DNA of 62,000 bases from Cryptomeria japonica. Taxonomy: Eukaryota; Streptophyta; Pinopsida; Cupressales; Cupressaceae. The notes under the pieces are model-generated. The model was not told the DNA's origin. It did not search any database and worked only from the letters and a program-made list of their open reading frames with translations. How positions within the stretch are numbered: the stretch's first letter is position 1; the number at the start of each line of letters is the position of its first letter. Shown piece by piece: positions 9,906-20,855 of the stretch. The DNA lies in the NCBI RefSeq assembly GCF_030272615.1, contig NC_081405.1:22645772-22707771 (forward strand), in the 5' to 3' direction. The position numbers and the translations under genes are program-made.

Positions 9906-12900
9906 ATGGCTTCTTCCTTTGCACCTGAATTCATTGCAAACCCTACTATGATTGAAGTTATTAAGTGCCCTAGACCCGTGTTCAAACTTATTCTCTAAAT
10001 TACGAAGAAATATGATACCCTAGGAGCATTTTTCAAAAATACTTAAGGGAGTAGTTTATGCAGAAGATCCTAGAATGTATATACATTGTCATATTGAGCA
10101 ACTAGGAGCTGAAGAAATAATGAACATGTATAGGACTGTTATTTGTGATGAACAAGGAAATGTTAAACCAGTTCACAAGATAGTGGAAACCCTAGGCTTT
10201 GTGTACATTCTTAGTATCCCTAATTTTCCTAGGGATGTGATAAGGATAGTCTTGAGAAGAGTTCATGGAGAGTTCTTTTGGTTGGATTCCATCCATAAGA
10301 TTACCAAAGAAGCAGTTAGAGCAGTGACAAACTTACCTTCCACTGGTAGCAAGCCTACTAAAACTAAAAAGGTTCCAAATGACATTGTGATGACCCGAAC
10401 CGGTGCAACATTTGATAAAATATCCCTGAGAGTCAATGATGTGAAGGAAATCAATGTTAGATTTGTCAGTATGATTCTTGGTTATAAGGCTACACATGCA
10501 AACCAACTAAACTCTGTTTCCAGCTTATGTATTAAAAGTACATATGACATGGTGAATAACAATGCTATGATTGATGTATGTGAGTGGCTAAAAGATGAAC
10601 TGGTAGACAACTTGAAAAAAATTAAAGGTGATAAGAAAGGAACTTTCAGATTTGGGAACCTGCTTATATGTTTAATGGTGTACATTACCAAGCAAGTTCC
10701 CGGTATTGGTAGGAAAGACTTTGGTTTTGATATCCCGATAGGAAAACAACTTCTTGAAATACTGAACAACATGGGAGATGACAAAGAGAAAAATATAAAT
10801 GAACATTTTCAAACCTTGAAAGAAAAGATGAATACAAGAATAAGGCTATCTCAAGCAATTGTTGATAAGTATCAAAAGGAGATATGCTTTGTGATCAAGA
10901 AAGATGTGATTTGGATGGAGGCAGTTATCCCTATGACTGTTTGGGTTACAGAGATGGGATATGAGGCATATGACAACATAATTGAAACCTATGCAAAAGC
11001 CCTCTTAGAGGCACCTAAGGAACCAACTGAGAAAGTTTTTGGCAATGCAGAGACCATAGAAAGAAAAATTCAATCTGAGAAAAGAATCAAGAAAACTGAG
11101 CAGATAGTTAGGAGAGGTTCAAGGCAGGCAAAAGCAATAAAAGAAGATGTATTAAACAAAACTGGTATTAAGGAGAGTGAATTGGAAGGACTACAACTAG
11201 AAGCACATCTTTCACTGATTGCCACTTCCTCTGACAGTGAAATACCAGCAGAATTTAAAAGGGTAGTCAAGAAAAGAAAACCCTCACCGGTACCCTCACC
11301 TACACCCAGAAGGACAAGACAAAAGCAACAGGCAGTTAGGCCTCCAGCTAAGAAATTGACACCAAAGAAAAGAAAAGAAAGACAGGTTATTCCACCTTTA
11401 GACAAACTTCTACATGAGATAACTGAGAATGGGAAATTGAAACACATCAGTAAGTTATATAACACACTATCAAATGATGAAAAGGAGAGCATAGAAAATA
11501 GTGTAATCTTACACTTAGACATCTATAAGAAATTTCTGATGGAAATTGTGGATGAGATACCCAATGACTTGTACAGAAGAATAGAAGCTAGAAGGGTAGC
11601 CATTGTGGAATTGGACAAAAAGATAAAAATAGAGAAACTACTTGTAGTTCACCCAGTGAATTCCATTCAAGACATAGATGAATTAATCAGTGAGGCTAAC
11701 CGGACAGTATTTTCAACCGGTCACCGGCATGTCACACTAATGGCAGGCAGAGTAAATGAAATAACAGGAAGAGGCTGTAGACAAGTGGGATATATTTTTT
11801 TTTGAAAAAGAGAAACAAGAAGAGGTAAAAAGACCAAAGACTACTAGAGTCTACCAAAAAGAAAATGACAATGATAAGGGGAAAGGAAAGGTAGGTGGAC
11901 CTCCAAGAATAAAGGTGACAAATAACTTACCCCCACCTCCTTCTGATACTCCACCGGTACAAACTGTTGACACACAACCAGCAACAAAGAGTATGGAAAC
12001 ACCACATGAGGATATGAATCCTAATTCTGAGGTTCTATACACAATGAACATTGACACACAGGAAGTAAATATTGTGGTGGATAAGGAAACAACTAACAAA
12101 AGAGATGTGGCAACTGAGCCACCAGCAGGAAATATTGGAGTTGAAAATATTGGAATTGGGGAACAACAACAAACTAAAGGAACAAATGAACCCCTAGAAA
12201 TTGGAAAGGAAGAGACCACGAATGTGCATACTAATGCATCTACTGAGCCACTAGCAACTACTGAAACTAAAAAACCTACCGAGTCACCGACAGTAGATGG
12301 CATAGAGGTAAACAAAGAAAAACTGATAGTGGACACTACAGTGAAATCTTCAGAGGCACAAACAGAGACACCATCAGGAGAGAACACTAAGAAACCAGTA
12401 GAGCAATAGGTTCATACTAAGGAAAACACTGAGAAACCGACAAAGCAATAGGCTCCTTCATAGACAGTACCACCGGCTTCATCTAACGAGCCCAAGCCTT
12501 TGGTAGTGGAAATGCAAACACAAATAGATCCTCTAGAAAAAGAGGAAAGCAAAGCTATTACAACCATCGGTGGTTTACAGATTGTAAAGACAATTGGACA
12601 GCCATCCGAAACATCTATGACAAATTTTAGACCTACAAATGTAACAAAGGTACTATTAGATTCAATAAAGAAAATAACAGAGTGTAATGCACTAGCTTAT
12701 AAGGCTATAGATGACACTTTACCAATTTTGAAGATGATAGCTCCAAAGTGTAACATAGAAAATAAAGATTCTTTGAGCCAATTAGACACATTGTCTAAGT
12801 ATATAACCGGTAACCTAATAACACTGGATTAGATAAATGAAGATGCCTTCAGAGAGAAAATGAATAAGGAGAAGGAAAATTTCTTTGAGGAGACAGTAAA

Positions 12901-13414
12901 GAATAATAAGGAACATATGCAAACCTTATTACCGGTATTAGGAAAAGTAATTTTACACTTCAAGAAATTGTATAGAGACGCATGTAAAACAGACATTTTG
13001 ACAAAAGACATAGATAAAGATATCGACATAGCCCAAAAGGAAATAAATGATATTGCTGAAAACTTGATAGGTTCATCAAACTCAATATCAATAATTGAAC
13101 AGGAAATTGTAGGATTTGAAGAGAAAATCGAAAAGCTTGAGAAAAACAAGGAAAGGATAAAGTTTAAGGCAAAAGAACTTAAATGCAGACTAAGTCCTAA
13201 ACTAGATATCCTCATCTCTTTGAGAAAAGAGATTTTTGAGGCTCTTGTTCCAGGACTTAAGACACCGGAAGAGAAAATGCACTTTCTCACTGATACAATT
13301 CAAAGAACTAAAGCAGCACTAAAAGACAGTGAGAGATTTTACAACAGTCTGAATGTTGCCTTAACAAAAATTTATCAGATTGTAATAAACAGGTTACAAG
13401 GAACTAGGCAATAA
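9906..13414 (+). pseudogene. Element B ORF2: long accessory protein of unknown function
   Basis: About 1,165 codons if breaks are ignored. ATG 9906 ('MASSFAPEFIANP') starts the protein; a stop near 9997 and a frame change near 10030 lead into a 576-codon open stretch (10075-11805). A frame change near 11790 leads into a third frame that runs to TAA 13414 with stops at 12407-12409, near 12449 and 12461, and at 12830-12832. Layout: N-terminal globular region (~300 residues, with 'TGATFDKISLRVNDVKEIN' and 'FRFGNLLICLMVYITKQVPG'), Lys/Arg/Pro-rich nuclear-localisation-like segment (codons ~455-500), helical region, Thr/Glu-rich low-complexity part, C-terminal coiled coil. No pol or envelope motif and no membrane segment. 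Element J carries a diverged copy with much of the C-terminal part intact, so the protein is conserved in the family. I do not recognise a characterised homologue; decayed proteins in H and I share the general layout. Confidence 0.65.
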
Positions 13415-13622
13415 CCACACTCAAATGACACTGAATGACAACCTTTGTCATTGATGCCAAAGGGGGAGTAGTGGAGATAAGAAAAATGATCAGTAGAAGA
13501 CATCATCAGCTCAGGGGGAGCACGCAGAGCACATAGTTTTGACAAGTTTGGTAAAACTTTTTTTGGACAACACTTTTTGGATTTTTCTCATGAGTGTTGC
13601 CATCAATGCCAAAGGGGGAGAT
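13415..13622 (+). other. Element B 3' untranslated region with repeated polypurine modules
   Basis: The module 'atgccaaagggggag' occurs twice (about 13452-13469 and 13606-13620), with a third G-run at 13512. The last copy, AAAGGGGGAG at 13611-13620, lies two bases before the 3' LTR and is the likely plus-strand primer. Elements C, D and J carry the same module in the same place. Confidence 0.8.
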
Positions 13623-14404
13623 TGTTGGAAAATGCACACTCCAATGAGAAATTATAGGTTATTGAAGGTATTTTCATTGATGGAAACCTTACAATCATAT
13701 GATATCAGCAGGCACCGACACCGGCAGACTCTACACCGGCATACGTTCACCAGTGCCAAAAAGATTGATTACCGGCACCCTGGCCAATAAGATTTTATTT
13801 ATTGCAAAATGTAATTAATTGTAATATCTTTTTGAAAGCCAACAAGGCATATTGTAATAAGGCTCATATATAAGTATGAGATCTTAGAGAATATTTGTAT
13901 GTAGGATATATGATGGATATTATGTGCGAACATTAAGGCAAAGTTTGGAATAAGGTTTTGGAAGTTGCAGAGCTTAAACCGGTACTAGATCTGACATAGC
14001 AGATGCCCTTTTGTAGTAGTACATGACATTGGATTTTTACAATCCACTTTTGTAAGTTAGTGAGACTTCTCTTTTGTATGTGAGCGGTGAGCTTTAGGCA
14101 GTTGGCCTTCCTGCATGTGCAGACCCCTATTGTTATAGTAATATTCTCTTATTGGCCAGTAAGAGAATATTATGGGTCACAAATCCCATTGAGGTTTTTC
14201 CCACATCGGGTTTCCTTGTTAAAAATATTATGTTGTGGTGTGTCTTTCATGTTGTGGTTGTTGTTCTTATTTACTGCATTAATTTTGGTTTACTGGTACA
14301 CAGTTTTGGAATGCTTTTCATTTAATAAGTTAAGAAAATCAATTAACTGGTTAGATACTGATTCACCCCCCCCCCCCCTCTTAGTATCTTTGGGAATCCT
14401 AATA
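13623..14404 (+). repeat. Element B 3' LTR
   Basis: 782 bp. Begins TGTTGGAAAATGCACACTCC and ends TCCTAATA, where the canonical final CA has mutated to TA. The C-run is extended to about 14 C at 14366-14379. It is followed at once by the duplication GATTA. Confidence 0.9.
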
Positions 14405-14791
14405 GATTATGAAGGTTTTCCCTTTACATGTCAAAAATGGGTTGAAACAAATCATACTACTCAAAATTTAGGGCTTAAAGCTACCCATCGAGGCTCTTGA
14501 GGGGTTGACACCCTCCCACAACAATTGTGACTGCTCCTCATATGCACTTTGAGAAGGTTCTTAACATTGAGTACTCCTCTCCTCAAACTTTATCAGTCTC
14601 TTACTCATTGTTTGTTTGTGTTCATAATGGGAGAAATAATTATTAGTACAAAAAAAACAATATGGATGCTTCTCTCCAAACTCTCAAGGCTTCCAATACT
14701 TCTTAGATGCCTAATGACTCAAGTTTGTGGACCACTTTCTGGGTTCTTCTAAACTTCTAGTCTCATGTGCCAAGGTTGGTTTAGGGGATAA
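14405..14791 (+). pseudogene. LINE ORF1 relic, zinc-knuckle part (resumes after element B)
   Basis: Directly after the B insertion the frame reads DYEGFPFTCQKWVETNH and runs to TGA at 14498-14500. This is the segment that follows DUF4283 in plant LINE ORF1, where a CX2CX4HX4C knuckle is expected; here Cys2 reads Trp and the last Cys is missing. The rest to 14791 is full of stops and is only tentatively LINE. It ends at the GATAA target site of element E (14787-14791), which recurs at 35213-35217. Confidence 0.55.
14787..14791. other. target site duplication GATAA (left) of element E
   Basis: GATAA precedes TGATGG at 14792 and is repeated at 35213-35217 immediately after the other end of E, 20 kb away. 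Confidence 0.85.
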
Positions 14792-14960
14792 TGATGGAAA
14801 GCCTTGCTGATCACAAAAATCAATCAATCACACTCAAAACATACAAGTAATAAACAAGGCAACAATGATAGGAAGTTCAAGAAATTAACAGTGAAACAAT
14901 GCAATTATACTCTGCCAATTTTGATGGGAAAAATAGTTTTTTTATAAAACATTAATCTAT
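14792..14960 (-). repeat. Element E left LTR, first segment
   Basis: Aligns with 27528-27700 of the right LTR (shared 'gatcacaaaaatcaatcaa', 'catacaagtaat', 'aggaagttca'). It is interrupted by copia element C. Confidence 0.85.
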
Positions 14961-15026
14961 GATATGTGTAGAGCTTGATGACATGATGATATTGTATGTT
15001 GTCATTGATGTCAATATGCTAAAGTA

Positions 15027-15175
15027 TGAACCGGTATATTGAAGTAAGCAAACTGGCAAGAGAACCAGTATGATATTGTGAACCGGTGTATGTGAGAATC
15101 GGTATGATATTGTGAACCAGTATATGTGAAAAAGTGAAGTGGTATGGTGGAATGAGAACTGGTATATATATGGGA
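15027..15175 (+). repeat. GAACCGGTAT-type short repeats in the C 5' LTR
   Basis: Six to seven degenerate copies of GAACCGGTATATGTG, several decayed to GAACCAGTAT or GAACTGGTAT, are spaced 20-35 bp apart. The matching block of the 3' LTR is 20929-21042 and that of D is about 34875-35045 (reverse). They lie just upstream of a TATATATA stretch, so they could be promoter elements (inference). Confidence 0.65.
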
Positions 15176-15825
15176 AGTTTTGTATCGGGGTTTCATTTGG
15201 CATGACTACTGGTTGGTAGTCTCAACTTTAGGGTTTCTGGTTGATGCATTCCAAGCTTGTGTGATTCAACTGATGACATCTTGTGATGAGTTAGCATTGT
15301 AATGAAGATCAGATTGTGTTGCCACATCAGCCTTGTGCGCGTGAAGGATTTCCTTGAGGATCTTGCATGAAGAAGATTGATCCTACCTACCTCAGGAATG
15401 TGCGAAGTCTCTGTAAATGGTGGAGAGCGCGTGATGGGTTATCAACTTCCTAAAGAGACAAAGAATGAATGTTGGAGAACCTCTTGAGATCTATTCAAGA
15501 CTGTTGTATTCAATGCAGTATGATTAACGGATAGGATTCAACTGACTGAATTGTTAAACCTAAATGTTTAGGGTTTAGGGTTTATGCTACCGACCTATCT
15601 ATTTCCTATAAGGTCGATGATGTTTTAATTTTGAAGTTGTTGGCAAATGTTATGTGTGTATCCAAGTGAAGAGATACTTGATTCTTGCCAGACCAGAGAA
15701 GTGTGTTGATACTTGCAGAGTGTGATTGCAGAAGCAAAGGAGCTAAAGAGGATCTGCCTTGGCATTGTGTGCTATTATCAGATCAGTGTATTACCTATTG
15801 ACTTCTAACCATTTCAGCAGTTGGA

Positions 15826-16045
15826 AAATCCCTTAACCGGGTAGCTTTAACAGGCTTTTGTATAAATCCTTTAACAGGGTGACTCAATTCAATGAGTTCT
15901 TCAAATCCTCTTGCGAGGTAACCTTTAACAGGGTTCTAACCTTTAATCGGATATTTAGCCATCCCTTAACTAGGTGATCCCTAGCAGGATCAGTTCTTAG
16001 AAGAACCTATTGTAAAAGTTTTTAACCAGACTAGGCTCCTAACAG
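15826..16045 (+). repeat. CCTTTAACAGGGT-type repeats in the C 5' LTR
   Basis: About eight degenerate units of the form 'cctttaacagggt(aacc)' or 'cccttaaccgggtag' are seen, also present at 21690-21915 and, reversed, at 34060-34270 in D. Such short reiterated units may fold into RNA hairpins in the transcript leader; function unknown. Confidence 0.6.
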
Positions 16046-16481
16046 AGAAAACTTCAGAAGCATTCAAAGAACAACTTGTGGGTATTCATCCCCACCGTGG
16101 TTTTTCCAAGTTGGGTTTCCACATGAAAAATCAGTGTGTCATGTGTGATGCTTTTCATGTGATGGTTTAGTGTTTTATGTTAAGTGGTAATGCAAGTTGA
16201 CTCAATGGTCATAAGTATTTCTAATGTATTACTTGCTTAAGATTTTGGGTGAAGTTGTGATAAGGTATTAGGTCTTGAATTGATCTAGGTGTTACCAGTT
16301 TGTGTGTTTCACAGTCTCACTATGTTGTTACCTGTAGTGCCATGTTTTAGATCGGTGATCTTGTTTACCAGTTAGTGCAATCTCTGTAGTCAAAGTGGTT
16401 TTGGAGAGATTTTTTCTTTACTGATTCACCCCCCCCTCTCAGTATCTGTTGAGTACTTACTATTCATTATTATTCATCAAT

Positions 16482-16493
16482 TGGTATTAGAGC
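16482..16493 (+). other. Element C primer-binding site
   Basis: TGGTATTAGAGC, two bases after the LTR end CA. It is one base off the standard initiator-Met site. Confidence 0.85.
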
Positions 16494-16550
16494 ATCCTCT
16501 AGGTCCTATGTGTCGTAAGCTTAACCGCTTGAGGAAAAGATCCTATTCTA

Positions 16551-17160
16551 ATGATGAAGAGGGAAGGTCCTAAGTTCAACAGAGACAAGTTCAAGATATG
16601 GAAGGAAAGAATGAAGATATACATCAAAAGCATGGGTGCTCAACACTGGAGCTATGTTGAGAATACTTATGTTGTCCCTACCAGTACTCTCACCGATGAT
16701 CAAAGAAGAGAAATTCAAGAGAATGGACAAGTCGTGGAGGCTCTTATCAGCAGCCAATCTGATGTTGATTTTATTGATGTTCAAGATAAAGACAATCCCA
16801 AAGATATATGGGATACTCTGGAGTCTATCTATGGCGGTGATGAGCATGTAAAGCAGGCTAAGGAAGAAATCCTTAGAGGAAAGTTTGAAGATATGTGAAT
16901 GGTTGAAGGAGAAACCATTCAACAATATGGGATAAGGATTAAAACTATTGTTGGAGACATCAGAGTGCAAGAGGCACAATGGATGATTCCACCATTGTTA
17001 GCAAAGTTTTGAGAACCTTATTACTGGTCTATGCAATAAGGGTTGCTGCTATTCAGGAGTTGAGATCTATTGACAAGACAAAGGTGTCCCTTGATTCTAT
17101 CATTGCTAAGTTGACCACTTATGAGCTAAACAGTTATGATGGTAGTGTTTAGAAGACTGA
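16551..17160 (+). pseudogene. Element C gag
   Basis: ATG 16551 opens 'MMKREGPKFNRDKFKIWKER', the start of a copia gag of the UBN2/DUF4219 type. The same protein, with few breaks, is in D at 32858-33541. TGA 16896-16898 replaces a Gln codon (D reads FEDMQMVEG), and a frame change follows near 16965. Gag forms the particle shell around the RNA. The copy is broken. Confidence 0.8.
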
Positions 17161-20100
17161 ATCAACCTTTAGAGCATCTACTGCACCATCTATAAAGGGA
17201 AAAGAAGCTAGTACCATTTGTGAACCAAGAAAAAGCAGAGAAATGGATGATGAGGAGATTATAATGGAATTTGAAGCTCTTCTTGCCAAGAGACTTCCTA
17301 AGGGAACTGGTAAATACAGAGGTAAGCTCCCTTTGAAATGATTTTCTTGTAATAGGATAGGACACATTGTTGTAAACTGTCCTAATGGTGAAAATAAGGA
17401 CAAACCAGAGAAGTTCAATAAGTTCAAAGGAGGAAACAGGAGAAACTATTTTGTAGCAGTTGATGAAGGTGTCACTAATGAGGAATCAGAAGATGAAGAA
17501 AGTGAAGACATTGTGTTTGTAGTCATTAAGGAAGATATGTCAGACAAGAAGGCTCTTGTCTCCCACTTTGATAATTACAATGAGTGGATTATTGACAATG
17601 GTTGTTCTCACCACATGACTAGTGACCAGAGTAAGTTTCTATCTCTGGAAGAGTATGATGGTTGTGTGGTCCAATTTGGTAATGGTGCACCATGTATAAT
17701 AAAAGGTAGAGGGTCCATCTCTCTAAATGGAAAAAGCAGTGTTGATAATGTGTATTGGGTAGAAGGTCTCAAGCACAACCTTTTGAGTGTTGGCCCAGCT
17801 GAATGATATAATGGACTCACTCTAGAATTCAAAGATGGAGTGTACAAAATAAAGGGAAAGAGTGGTGAATTGATGGCCACCTGTATGCAGACCAGAGGTA
17901 ACTTATTTTAGTTGAATGAAAATATCAGTACATGTCTATTGGCTAAGTTTGATGATAGCTAGATATGGCATATGAGACTCTGCCATGTAAACTTTGATAA
18001 TATTGTGAAGGCAAGTAAGATCAAGGCAGTTAGAGGATTGTCAGTGCTGAGCAAACCGAAGAATCCTTTGTGCAAAGAGTGTCAACTAGGGAAAATGTCT
18101 TCCACAACCTTCAAAGGTAAATCTCTCACTGCAGACAATTTACTTGATCTTGTGCATATTGATTTGTGTGGTCCTATGAAAACTAGGAGTGTGCAAGGAG
18201 ATAGGTACTTTATGATTCTCATTGATGACTGCTCAAGAATGATGTGGGTCACATTCTCGAAAGACAAGTCTGAAGCTTTTGGAAAGTTCAAATCATTTAG
18301 AGCACTAGTTGAAAAAGAAAGTGGTAAGAGAATCAAATGCCTTAGAACTGACCAAGGAGGTGAGTTCATTTCTAGTGAGTTCAATAAGTACTGTGAAGAA
18401 AATGGCATCAAGAGGCAACTGTCTGCCCCCTGAACTCCACAGTAGAATGGCCTAGCAGAAAGGAACAACCAGACTATAGTTGAAGCAGCCAAAACCATGT
18501 TGATTCAAGGAAAAGTTGCTCACACTTTTTAGAGAGAAGCAGTGAGCACTGCAGTCTACACTATGAACTGAGTACTCATCAAGAAAGGTAAGGATAAAAA
18601 TCCTTATGAGTATTGGACCGGTAAGACACCAATGGTAAGCTACTTTAGAGTGTTTGGTAGCAAATGTTATATCAAGAGGAGTGAACATCAGAGCAAGCTT
18701 GATGCAAAATGTGATGAGGGAATATTCCACCTAGGGTATTCCACCAAGAGCAAAGCTCTCAAATGTTTCAACAATAGGACTCAGAGAATTGTTGAAAGTA
18801 TCAATGTTAGATTTGATGAAACTTCTAAGAAACCTAAGAAAATTGGCAGTGAGCGAGTGGTAGATGAACCGGTTGTAACCTTCTGGGAACCGGTTGCAAA
18901 ACAACCTAGTACCAGCAACAGTGCTCCTACACCGGTAGATGTTGATGCTGATGAAGAAAAAAAGCAAGATGAAGGTATGTAAAGTTGAATCATGATCCAA
19001 TGCAGATCATAGGAGACAAGGATGCAGGAATTCTTACAAGAAGAAACGTCAGAGAAAACTCTTGCATGATCTCTGAATTTGAGCCTAAAACATTTAAAGA
19101 GGCACATAAAGATGAAGATTGGATCAAGGCTATGGAAGAGGAACTTGACCAGATAGAAAAGAATGGTACATGGTCTTTGGTACCCAGACCTGAGCATAAA
19201 AATGTCATTGACACCAAATGGGTTTTCAGAAATAAGCTGAATGAAGATGGCACAGTGGTAGGAAACAAAGCTAGACTAGTGTGTAAGGGATATGCTCAAG
19301 AAGAAGGAGAGGACTATGGAGAAACCTTTGCTCCAGTAGCTATATTGGAAGGATTTTATATGCTTCTTGCATATGCAACCTTCAAGGGATTCAAAGTATA
19401 TCAAATGGATGTAAAATCTACATTCCTGAATGGAATACTTGAAGAGGAGGTGTATATAGAGCAACCAGATGGGTTTGCCCTATCAGAAGACAGTGACATG
19501 GTGTGTAGGCTACATAAACCCTTGTATGAATTGAAGCAAGCACCTAGAGCATGGTATGAATGCTTATACTCCCATCTTGTGAAGATTGGATTTGAAAGAA
19601 CAAGTGAAGATAGCAATATCTATTTGAAGTCAGAAGGAGATCAAATTCTGATATGTGAAGTATTTGTTGATGACATAATTTTTTATGGAGATGACAAGAC
19701 GAGTCATGATTTTGCAGATGAGATGAAGAAGGAATTTGAGATGTCACTTATAAGGGAGATTAAGTTCTTCATTGGACTATAGATTCAACAAATGAAAGAT
19801 GGTATCTTTATCACTTAGTCCAAGTATGTCAAAGAGGTGTTGAAGACCTTTGGCATGGAAGACAGCAAACTAGTTGGTACACCGATGGTGACCGGTTGTA
19901 AATTGTCAAAAGAGGATGACTCAGCATTGGTGAATGAGAAGGAATACCAATCAATGATTGCTAAGCTACACTATGTAGTACATAGCAGACCAGACATTGC
20001 ACATGTAGTGGGCATTACTGCACGGTTCTAGAAAAGTCTAAGAGAATCCCACTTGGTAGCAGTCAAGCGGATTCTTAGATATCTGAAGGGAACTATTGAC

Positions 20101-20708
20101 TATGGTTTGTGGTATCCATATAGTAATGATTTCAACCTCAAAGTGTTTACAGATGCTGATTGGACTGGTAATGTGGACAACTAGAAGAGCACAACCGGTG
20201 GTACATTCTTTCTTGGTGGTAGACTAGTCTCATGGATGAGTAAGAAGTAGAGTTGTATCTCTCAGTCTATAGCAGAAGCGGAATATGTTGCAGCATTTAT
20301 GAACTACACTCAGACAATTTGGATGAAGCATTATTAAGTGGTTTCAAAGTTCCTGTATCTGAACCAGTAAGTATATTTTGAGACAACACAAGTGCAATTA
20401 ATATTTCCAAGAATCTAGTTTTGCATGCTAAAACCAAGCACTTTGAGCTCAAGTATCATTTCTTGAGGGAGAAGGTTCAGAAAAAAGAGGTTGTATTGGA
20501 ACATGTTTCCAGTAAGGAGCAATTAGTAGACATATTCACCAAGCCTCTACCGAAGGCTACATTTACCTATTTAAGAGGCGAATTGGGGGTGCTGCCTCTT
20601 CAAGGTGAACTAAAGGTGTGTGCTCCACATCAGTCAAGTAGTGCATTGATAAATCTTTTTCAGAATTGGTGTGTTGAAGGATGCTACTCCTTAGGGGGAG
20701 CAGCATAG
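17161..20708 (+). pseudogene. Element C copia pol (knuckle, protease, integrase, RT, RNase H)
   Basis: Read in order: the knuckle FSCNRIGHIVVNC has its first Cys turned into TGA (17339-17341). The protease motif reads IDNGCSHHM at 17590 (DNG where DSG is usual). Next are a pre-integrase RLCHVNF near 17970, integrase VHIDLCGP, LRTDQGGEF and NGLAERNN (18150-18470, with TGA 18431-18433 and TAG 18443-18445 between), and a frameshift near 18730. Reverse transcriptase from ~19080 has FVDD at 19663-19674. RNase H includes 'TDADWTG' near 20150 and ends 'DIFTKPLPKATFTYLRGELG' before 20600. At least ten stops make it inactive. Catalytic Asp, Asp and Glu of integrase are otherwise visible. Confidence 0.88.
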
Positions 20709-20855
20709 TGGAACATAGCTATTTGTGCCTCCACTTTGGCATTGTTGTCAAAGGGGGAGAAGATGTGAAGTGAAGAAGATATCTACAGTATTGGGAAGAA
20801 GATGTGAAGTAGATAGATATCTTTGTATATTGTCATCAATGCCAAAGGGGGAGAT
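20709..20855 (+). other. Element C 3' untranslated region and polypurine tract
   Basis: Contains a repeated 'gaagatgtgaag' and two copies of a CAAAGGGGGAG module (about 20749-20759 and 20843-20853). The last ends two bases before the LTR and is the likely plus-strand primer. Confidence 0.8.

Larger units (their letters stand above)
3407..14404 (+). mobile_element. Element B: non-autonomous LTR retrotransposon without pol
   Basis: The element is bounded by two 782-bp LTRs (3407-4188, 13623-14404) and a perfect 5-bp duplication, GATTA. It has an initiator-Met primer site just inside the 5' LTR and a polypurine tract just before the 3' LTR. With the nested element A (4883-9120 plus its duplicated site) removed, it is about 6.8 kb. 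No protease, integrase, reverse transcriptase or RNase H motif is seen in any frame. Instead it carries a coiled-coil plus four-knuckle nucleocapsid-like frame and a long ORF2. Its polypurine module (ATGCCAAAGGGGGAGATTGT) and LTR-end motif (GATTCACCCCCC-CTCTCAGTA) match copia elements C and D, which suggests mobilisation by that family. The LTRs show scattered differences (roughly 15 in a 170-bp stretch compared), so it is old. Confidence 0.9.
14961..16479 (+). repeat. Element C 5' LTR
   Basis: Ends ...TTATTCATCA. Contains several short repeats built on GAACCGGTAT (15027-15175), a (TTTAGGG)2 stretch at 15567-15584, a series of CCTTTAACAGGGT-like motifs (15826-16045), and the family motif TGATTCACCCCCCCCTCTCAGTA near 16420-16445. 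It has one ~34-bp repeat unit more than the 3' LTR. Confidence 0.88.

Noticed and set aside
10482-11522. Minus-strand open frames of 100-150 codons inside ORF2 of B
   Set aside because: They are antisense shadows of a long charged plus-strand protein and show no domain.
15567-15584. Telomere-like TTTAGGGTTTAGGG (also near 21434 and, reversed, near 34530)
   Set aside because: Only about two units, at the same place in LTRs of the C/D family, so part of the LTR and not an interstitial telomere.
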